DNA of 64,000 nt, taken from Zygnema cylindricum (Eukaryota > Streptophyta > Zygnematophyceae > Zygnematales > Zygnemataceae). Position 1 is the stretch's first letter; each line of letters begins with the position of its first letter. Below the pieces are notes generated by a model. The model searched no databases, had not been told where the DNA came from, and saw nothing but the letters and a program-made list of their open reading frames with translations. Made by a program: the position numbers and the translations under genes. Shown here in pieces: positions 56,636-64,000 of this stretch. Location: contig JBBHKE010002440.1 of the NCBI GenBank assembly GCA_037447655.1, forward strand, positions 62,001 to 126,000, given 5' to 3'.

Positions 56636-56737
56636 TATGAGAAGTCCATCAAAGTAGTAATTACACAAGTGAGAAACAGAGAGCCTGGTACTCAATGGAC
56701 GTGAGAGATTGAGAGGTTTGTTACGAGGATTTAATAA

Positions 56738-57498
56738 CGTTAAACACATTAATGATGAAACTACCTGAAGAGTATGAGAATATCATTAACCGATTGCAAG
56801 ACATAGGAGATAGCAATTGGAATTGGGATGAGACAGTGGGAATGATTTTAGTGAAAGAAAGCACCATAGAGCTTAGGAGAGGGAGTCCCAATGTTCAAGC
56901 ATTGTCTGCAAGAGCTGATTGGCGGAAGCGTGATGAGGAGAGAGGGAAAGATCCCTATCGAAACTTTGGTGGAAGAGGACAAGGAGGTGGCAGATTTGAT
57001 AGACAGGGGAGAGGAACTTCTCGAAGAGGATTATGTCACTTCTGCAAGAAACCGGGACAATATATGGCAGATTGTGTCAAACTTGAAATCTTCGACTGAA
57101 AAATGGTCAAAGAACCTCAAAAAGGCTTTCCTGACTCAAGTTCATAATGAGGAAGTGAAAGAAAAAACTGAACCAAAAGAGGAGCTTGATGAGCATCTTC
57201 TTAATCCGAAAAACACTGAAAAGCATGTCGACATTCCACGGAGATAAAAGTGTGCTTTCGGAGGTAAGAGGGATCCACCCAAGGATTGGTGGATCATAGA
57301 CTCAAGGGCTTCAATGCATATGTGCAAAGATAAGCGGTGGATCACTAAATTGAGAAAGATCTAAACAGTTGAGATAGAGTACGGAGATGGTAGAGTAGAA
57401 ACCACAAGTCTTGTTGGAACTGTTAACTTGAAGGTTCTAGTTGATGGAAAAGCCTCAATTGTAACACTCTTTGACGTTCTTTACATTCCACAACTTAG
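56738..57498 (+). pseudogene. element L gag-protease, left part
   Basis: It reads NTLMMKLPEEYENIINRLQDIGDSNWNWDETVGMILVKEST, then a Gly/Arg linker and an intact zinc knuckle, CHFCKKPGQYMADC (CX2CX4QX4C: the His is replaced by Gln). It continues through a shifted frame to HVDIPRR and the protease WIIDSRASMHMCKD (57,290-57,335), then LYIPQLSK, where element N interrupts. Very close to K. It continues at 63,157. Confidence 0.83.
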
Positions 57499-57609
57499 CA
57501 AACAATTCCCCATAAGTGCTTCTCGAAAAGCAATCCCTCCATTGTAAACTCCCAATAAGTGAAGTCTGTTCCATCAAACTTAGGCACCCTAGATGGTGGG
57601 CCCATAACC
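57499..57609 (-). pseudogene. orphan gag start and primer site of N tandem copy
   Basis: It matches 61,877-61,987. Plus strand TGGTGGGCCCATAACC (57,594-57,609) gives 16 bases identical to the anticodon arm of plant initiator tRNA-Met, the best-preserved primer site in the window. It is truncated at 57,499 in the segment FEKHLWGIV of gag. Confidence 0.8.
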
Positions 57610-58809
57610 TGAAATTCCACGGGCTCTATTGCCACACATAATTCGCAGGTCCAAAGGAAGCTAATTTAGATAGTGCCGACTCCAACTTCATATAAACCCA
57701 AATGACTGACCCCTTGACAATCAGACACCCAATACAGCTTCACCTTTGTGAAATAACACTTTCTGTGTGCTCCGTTCAACCACGGAATGCAAAGTTAGAA
57801 TATGAGATTTGGACACATTCACCCACTTTTACTTTCCCTTAAAAATGCAGCCACCGAGACAGGCAAAGACTCTGACCAACTAAGCCGCTATGTAGCGTGG
57901 ACTCCTCAAAGTCCGCAGCAAAAAGAATCAATGAAAATAGTCTACTGAATTGATAGTTATGGGTGGCCAAAGTTTGCCATTTATACAAGGTGCTCTTTGG
58001 GAGAGGCGGCTACCTACCCAAAAATTCTAAGTCCTAGTCCCTCTCTAAACCCCTTCTACTGAAGTACGGCGCCAATCACAAGACTCCACCGTACAGAAAA
58101 GTTCAGGCGTTGGAGTACTTTCTATACGGCAATTGTACAACAAGACCATACAGGTGACAAATGTCACATCTAGATTTGTTATCTTGCGTTTCGGAGATTC
58201 CGCAATCCTTTGCGCATTTCTACGTGTCATCCGGAGTGGCGACGCCAGAAAACGCCAAGGCGGCTAATCCGGAATCTCGGCATGCACCACGACCGTCGAT
58301 TAAATCCGGCATTAAATTCAAACCGTCGAAAATATGTGCGCGGTATTTGTTTCGCTGTCGAAACAAATGCGCGGTATTTGTTTCGCCGTCGAAACAAATG
58401 CGCTGTATTAGTTTGGCGTAAACCATACTACTCTAAACTGTATATATGTACTCAAAATCTATTCAAGCCGTTAAATGAATTCGTCTACACGTATCTATTT
58501 ATATAATTATCAAACAACATACGTTTTGTCACTAGTCTTAGACAAAATGGTTATAGCCAACAACTACGGTCTGCTTGACTGACGGTAGGTACTGGGATCA
58601 AATCTTAGATCCGTCAAATACCCTTTTAGTAAACATACCATTATCTACTCGTGTCTCTATGGAGAGCTTAGGCAGCCATGGCTCTAGCTCCCTCTCCAGC
58701 CTTTAGTGACTACAACAAGTGTGGGGGCTTAGAGAAGGGAGCCAGAGGCAGACTGTCTCTGCTTTTTCCTATCCTAAATAAAGACCTAGAAAATACTCAA
58801 ATATCAACA
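57610..58809 (-). repeat. 3' LTR of N (shared with orphan gag start)
   Basis: On the minus strand it starts TGTTGATATTTGAG and ends GGAATTTCA. TATAAAT box at 57,979-57,985; tRNA-like block at about 58,540-58,627 (B-box-like GGGATCAAATC). A 36-bp direct repeat ('cggtatttgtttcgc', 58,340-58,400) is present, which the 5' LTR has once. Confidence 0.88.
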
Positions 58810-59250
58810 CTCCCCTTATTTTCTAGTCTATTTTCCTTTCAACTCCCACAAACAAATAAACAAACATCCCCTCCCCCTTTTCTTTTTCTTTTTCCTTTTT
58901 CCTTTTCCTTTCATAAAACTTAAGAAAATACTCTCGTATTTAACACAATGCATTAGATGAATAAAAATAATAATTGCATCAGACATTTTATTTAACATCC
59001 CACTTTTCATAAATCCGAGAAAAGATTTTATCCACCCCATCACTTTTCCATCCACACACAAACCGATTTCCCTCTTGCAATCCAAACAGCAAGCCCCATC
59101 TCCAATCTTCAACATACACCCAGATGTTAACCCTTTTAAAGGCACACCTTCATAAATGCCATCACTTCCTTTGGTGATGTCAAACCCATTACCCCCAAAA
59201 ATTGAACTTTTTTCACTCTCTCCTATCAATTTCTTTTTGTTGTTTTTGAT
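58810..59250 (-). pseudogene. element N RNase H remnant
   Basis: 58,828-59,229 reads IFGGNGFDITKGSDGIYEGVPLKGLTSGCMLKIGDGACCLDCKRE. This is recognisable as the HLGGEHxDITTWSDAxYGDxPMRRCTSGYVxxVGxGACCWxSK segment of the other elements, but with deletions and changes. The rest is low-complexity (Lys-rich from a T/C run). Confidence 0.6.
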
Positions 59251-60490
59251 GATTTAGTTTTGTGCGTACGTGAAATTTGGTGCGCACACGACGTTTCGTG
59301 CGTATATATTTTTCATGATGTACTGTGGAGTTTTAAACAGATTTGCGGTTTGGGGGAGTTAGTGTACGAGCAAAATTAAAGTGACGTGTGAGTGGCGCGA
59401 ACAAACATTTGAAAATGTACGGCGGATCGCGAAGCGATCCGATATGAAATATGAATTGTTTGAAACGTACGAAGTACAAATGAAGTGACGCGAAGAATCA
59501 TACAAAACAGAATGCGACAAGTTAAAATAGTACGTCGCACGTACAAAACAGAATGCGACAAGTTAAAATAGTACGTCGCACGTACAAAACAGTTTGCGAC
59601 AGGCGCATTTATTGCAAACGACGCATATTCAGTACGGAAAAGATTTAGAAGGTACGGATTAATTTCGGCAGTAGTTCGAGGTACACGTGGAGGGCGAACG
59701 GCGTCCGCCGATATTTTTAAGGGATCTCATTATCTTTAATGACGTATTATTAGGTGGACCGTACATATGCGATGTCGGTTCACTACGTGGACTTATCGAC
59801 AAGTGACTAAGCAAGTTGTCACTTATGACGCGGATTTGTGGATGCGTCGGTGTAAATATTTGAAGAAACATTTTCTTGTCGTATATGTATTAATAAATTA
59901 GAGTTGATTATGATGTTTATATTTAAGTGATCAATTAGGAATTTCGACAATTTATTTTGTGTGTGTACGATGTCGTACTTGTAGACAAGTGTACGCTTAC
60001 GATTGCTTGACTCTCAGATGTACGCTTGCGATTAGTTTGATTTCGTGACAGTTACGTAATGTATGTTGGTTATTTTGACACTTAGTGATTCATTGACAGC
60101 TCACAAGTGTATATATAGGAATGAGCTTTGTTAGGAATTAATAATTAATGCTGGTTAGTAAAGTGGGGACCGAAGATGTAGACTTTTAGGGTTGCCGATT
60201 AGGTCATGCATTTGAGTAATATGTTTATTGATATAATTTTGTTTATTTAATGTTTATGTGAGATTTGACTCTTTTTGTTATTATTTATTTATGTTATTTT
60301 ATGTTATTTTATGTTTGTTTGATATGCATTATTTATGCATTTGTCCTAGGGTTTGCTTATGTTGATTATTTCATCAAACCTTAGATGTTTTCCTAAGGTT
60401 TGTTTATGTTGATTTTTCCATCAAACCTTAGTTGTTGCATGTTAAATGGAGGATGCATTTCAAATGATTGTTCATTGGCCTAGCTTCGCT
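59251..60490. other. foreign insert inside N
   Basis: It has no copia similarity and a different base composition (ACG-rich words at the left, AT-rich at the right). It contains three tandem units of 41 bp (59,502, 59,543, 59,584) and two about 48-bp units around 60,347-60,443 ('tttatgttgatt..catcaaaccttag'). No terminal repeats or genes recognised. Confidence 0.5.
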
Positions 60491-62007
60491 AAGCTTTTTG
60501 CATGATAGTTTGGGTGGCTTCTGCGGTCTATTTTAGACCAAAGAACAACACTTTCCACTATTATTTTCTAAATTTATTCCCAATAAATATTTCTCTTCTC
60601 CCCTATCCTTTAAAACCCCTTCTAGTGTCACTTCTCCCCTTTCCTCGGAATCCGTTGAAGTTTCACTTTCCGACCAGTTTTTCTGTTTTCAAAATATCTA
60701 TAAAATTATCATTATTAATTTTATCTTTCCCATTTTCACTTATGGATCCTAGATCTGACTTTAACATTTCTAAGTCATCCACTCTACACTCCTTGACATC
60801 CTCAAGTACATCCTCTCTCTTTATTTCCCTTATACCTCCAAAAGCACACTGTTGCCTTCGTGGAATTTATGTGTACTTTTCTCTCTTTTCCATTCTACCG
60901 ATATGAAGAAGCTCCAATATTTCTTCATCCTCTTTCTCCTCTTCCCGTTCTTCCTCCTCATTCACATACCAACTTCTAAGTTCTTCCAAACAAGGACACT
61001 CCTCCATATAGTGACCCGGTTTCCTACAAGCGAAGCAAATCCCCTTTTTCAAAGTTCCCCTTTCGTGTCCTCTCCCTCTCCTTCCACCAAAGTTTCGATA
61101 AGGTTTACCTTTGTCTTTCTTCTTCTCATCACGCTTCGCTCGTCACCACCGTTCCTCACATCACGCTTTCGCCAGTCACCACCAGCTGTAAATGCAGTCC
61201 CCTTGTCACTTCCCCTACGAAGCTCCAAAGTGCTTTCCCTCACAAGTATTATCCCCATGGTAATGCTCAAAGTCGATGAGGATCCATCCATTCCCTGCAT
61301 ACGGTAAATGATGTCTTCGTACTCATATGGGAAATCATGATTAGTGTATTAATCTTTCTCTCCTCAGATTCTACATATCCCGCACTAGCAAGCTCAACAT
61401 ATAACGCAGCAATATCATTGCAAAACTCTATCATGCTACCACCTTTATAAACATAGGCCTCTATTTCTTGTCTTACTAACTATTGCCCCTTTATAGTCTC
61501 ACTCTTATAAATCCGAATTAGTGTTTCCTAAATTTCCAAAGACTTGATTAGACTTAAAAGAGTGATAGCTATAGACTTAGACACATATCTAAGTATCAGA
61601 TGTTTTGCTATAGTGTTTTTATATTCCCAAATTTTCGTATCATTTTCTTCATTTTTTGATTCAGTTATATCCCCCACAAGTGGAACCGTAGCCGAGAGCC
61701 TAGCTCCGCTCACCATAGGTGTCCCTTTATCCTTCTCACCTATTTCCCCTTCCACAGTAATGATTTTTTCTTCACCTTCGGTTGCATTTGAACTCCGGTT
61801 GGTTTTTTGGGCAGCCCTAGATGATTCTCCATAGTGAGCTCCTCCAAAGCCCAGTGGCGGACACCTCACTTGTCCTGAAACAATTCCCCATAAGTGCTTC
61901 TCGAAAAGCAATCCCTCCATTGTAAACTCCCAATAAGTGAAGTCTTTTCCATAGAAATTAGGCACCCTAGATGGTGGGCCACTAACCTGAAATTCTATGG
62001 GCTCCAT
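60491..62007 (-). pseudogene. element N gag
   Basis: It starts MEPIEFQVSGPPSRVPNF at 62,007 inside the LTR; the frame is also open about 38 codons further upstream. It reads DFTYWEFTMEGLLFEKHLWGIVSGQV, then KIWEYKNTIAKHLILRYVSKSIA to a stop at 61,528. Then in other frames come INTLIM, VRESTLELRRGS (61,049-61,300), the knuckle CFACRKPGHYMEEC (60,970-61,040) and a Glu-rich tail. After that only scraps (KAHCCLRGIYV) precede the foreign insert. Confidence 0.82.
61974..61987 (-). other. primer binding site of N, mutated
   Basis: Plus strand GTGGGCCACTAACC versus GTGGGCCCATAACC at 57,596-57,609. The mutations change gag Val-Met-Gly to Val-Ser-Gly and would weaken priming. Confidence 0.7.
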
Positions 62008-63156
62008 TGCCACACACAATTCGCAGGTCGAAAGGAAGCTAATCTTGATAGTGCCGACTTCAACTTGATATAAACCAAAATGACTGACCCTTTGACAATC
62101 AGAACCACAATAGAACTTCACCCTTGTGAAATAACACTTTCTGTGTTCTCAGTTCAACCACAGAATGCAAAGTTAGAATATGATATTTGGACACATTCAC
62201 CCACTATACCTTTACCTTATAAATGCTGCCACCTAGGCAGTCAAAGACTCTGACCGACTACACCCCTGTGTAGCCTAGACTCCCGTGAGTCCGCAGCAAA
62301 AAGAATCACTAAAAATGGTCAACTGAATTGATAGTTATAGGTGGCCAAAGTTTGCCATTTATACAAGGTGCTCTCTAAGAGAGGCGGCTACCTACCCAAA
62401 AATTCTAAGTCCTAGTCCCTCTCTAAACACCTTCTATTTAAGTACAACGCCAATCATAGGACTGCACCGTACAGAAAAGTACAGCCGTCGGAGTACTTTC
62501 TGTACGGCAATTCTACAACAAGACCATATAGGTGACAAATGTCACATCCAGATTTGTTATCTTGCGTTCCGGAGATTCCGCAATCCTCCAGCGCATTTCC
62601 ACGTGTCATTCGGAGTGGTGTTGCTAGAAAACGCCAAGACGGCTAATCCAAAATCTCGGCGCGCACCACGACTGTCGATTAAATCCGGCATTCAATTCAA
62701 ACCGTCGAAAATATGTGCGCGGTATTTGTTTCGTCGTCGAAACAAATGCGCTGTATTAGTTTCGCGTAATCCATACTACTCTACACTGTATTTATATACT
62801 CAGAATCTATTCAAGCCTTTAAATGAATTCGTCTTCACGTATCTGTTTATATAATTATCATACAACATACGTTTTGTCACTAGTGTTAGACTAACTGGTT
62901 AAAGCTAACGGCTACGGTTTGTTTGACGGACGGTAGGTACCTGGATCAAATCATGGATCCGTCAAATACCCTTTTAGTAAACATACCATTATCTACTCCT
63001 GTCTCTCTGGAGAGCTTAGGCAGCCATGGCTCTAGCTCCCTTTCCAACCTTTAGTGACTACAACAAGTATGGGGCTTACAGAAGGGAGTCAGAGGCAGAC
63101 TGCCTCTGCTTTTTCCTATCCTAAATAAAGACCTAGAAAATACTCAAATATCAACA
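61988..63156 (-). repeat. 5' LTR of N
   Basis: CACGTG at 62,600-62,605, TATAAAT box (minus) at 62,357-62,363, GTAC words around 62,440-62,510, tRNA-like block at 62,887-62,980 with GGATCAAATC and TTTT. Confidence 0.88.
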
Positions 63157-64000
63157 ACAAGAACGTAGTCTCAACAACTGTCCTAGATGAAAAGGAGTTT
63201 AAAACAGGAACTTGGAAAGGAATCTTCACAGCAATCTTTGACAATGAGGTTTATTTCATAGCTGAGAAGGGCAGTGAAGGAATGTTTAGAATTGTTCTTT
63301 GCAATGAAAAGAGTGTTCTCTACTCGTGTGCAAGTAAGATAATGCTTTGGCACAAAAGGTTGGGGCATGTGCATCTATATAGACTAAACAAAATGAAGAA
63401 AAAGGGAATAGTGGACGGTATTACTTTTGAGGATGATGAGACCTTTGATGATTGTAGTGGATGTGCCCAAGGGAAGATTGATAGACTTCCATTTCCAAAG
63501 GCAACCACATTTAGGAGAGAGAAAGTATTAGATCTAGTTCACACTGATGTTTGGGGACATGCAAGGTATGCTTCACATGGGGGGAAGAGATGGATGTTAA
63601 CTATCACAGATGATTCGTCTAGATACACGAAGGTATACTTTCTCAAACATAAGTCAGAGGTATTAAGATGTTTCAAAATGTATAAAGTATGGAGTGAAAA
63701 GCTACATGAAACCTCAATAAAAGAGATAAGAAGTGATAATAAGAAAGAATACACCTCAAGGGAATTTGAAAAATATCTTAAAGAAGAAGGAATTCATCAT
63801 GAGAAAACTCTTCCCTATAATCCGGAACAAAATGGAGTAGCAGAAAGAGTGAATAGAACTTTAGGAGATATGTCCAGAAGTATGTTAAGTGACAAGAGGA
63901 TAGGGCTGCAGTTTTGGGCTGAGTCTATGAACTATGCTAATTTCATCAACAATAGAGTTTTAACTTTAGCAAATAAGGAGGAAAATCCGTATGAGAGGTG
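63157..64000 (+). pseudogene. element L protease end to integrase (runs off window)
   Basis: It continues the frame interrupted at 57,498: NVVSTTVLDEKEFKTGTWKGIFTAIFDNEVYF, then IMLWHKRLGHVHLYRLNKMKKKG, CSGCAQGKIDRLPFPKA, DLVHTDVWGHARYASHGGKRWM, ITDDSSRYTKVYFLKHKSE, IRSDNKKEYTSREF, YNPEQNGVAERVNRTLGD and FWAESMNYANFINNRVLT. The zinc module and the D-D-E blocks are all present, although SDNGGEY has become SDNKKEY. It is open over most of this stretch, making it one of the better-preserved integrases here. The end lies outside the window. Confidence 0.86.

Larger units (their letters stand above)
57499..63156 (-). mobile_element. copia element N inserted in L, with tandem partial copy
   Basis: Minus-strand element with LTRs 57,610-58,809 (1,200 bp) and 61,988-63,156 (1,169 bp). 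The polypurine tract (ATAAGGGGAG, minus strand) is next to the first. Unusually, a second primer site and gag start (57,499-57,609) follow the 3' LTR, so the order is gag start-LTR-internal-LTR. The L reading continues on either side (LSK, then NVVST). The internal region lacks recognisable protease, integrase and RT and contains a foreign insert. Confidence 0.83.

Noticed and set aside
60502-61307. Two plus-strand frames of 134 and 151 codons
   Set aside because: They are antisense shadows of element N gag; Phe/Ser/Leu-rich because the gag strand is Glu/Lys-rich.

Overview
This is a eukaryotic nuclear window made almost entirely of decayed, nested Ty1/copia (Pseudoviridae-type) LTR retrotransposons. 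A plant-lineage (streptophyte) genome is most likely. The primer binding sites of most elements are complementary to the anticodon arm of a plant-type initiator tRNA-Met, the LTRs carry CACGTG/ACGTGTC boxes typical of plant promoters, and the polyproteins read like plant or algal copia elements. I cannot name the species. There is no bacterial gene organisation and no CRISPR. I support one intact non-transposon gene: an intronless 353-codon cysteine-rich secreted or membrane-anchored protein at 24,514-25,575 (minus).

Layout. 1-2,897: AT-rich unassigned DNA. 2,898-9,258: complete but broken copia element A (minus, two 1,003-bp LTRs). 9,259-11,564: unassigned DNA with a patch that recurs inverted at 36,957-37,200. 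11,565-13,836 and 26,626-29,020: the two arms of a large inverted repeat, with a 947-bp core that reads as identical, homopolymer lengths included, and several short TIR elements (MITEs). Between the arms lie copia fragment G (gag plus 5' LTR), the separate copia element H (16,196-22,799, plus) with a PIF/Harbinger-like MITE in its 3' LTR, and the cysteine-rich gene. 29,021-36,956: remains of plus-strand elements F, whose 3' LTR was split by element E (30,368-36,533, 5-bp TSD CTTTG). 37,200-42,523: minisatellite, copia fragments O, P and I, and one assembly gap. 42,524-56,583: LTR Q, element J (minus), then element K (plus) placed inside J's 5' LTR, with polypyrimidine tracts at the LTR edges. 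56,636-64,000: element L (plus, runs off the window), interrupted by element N (57,499-63,156, minus).

Two priming modes coexist. H has the usual binding site for the 3' end of tRNA-iMet. All the other elements whose 5' junction is visible have a site matching the internal anticodon arm (half-tRNA priming, as known for Drosophila copia and yeast Ty5). In these elements the gag start codon lies inside the LTR, and the binding site is translated as part of gag (Val-Met-Gly-Pro). Their LTRs also share a G-box/ABRE-like motif, clusters of GTAC, a TATA box and, on the antisense strand, a tRNA-like block with a B box and T-run. No element keeps a full open gag-pol frame, so any present-day movement would need proteins from elsewhere.
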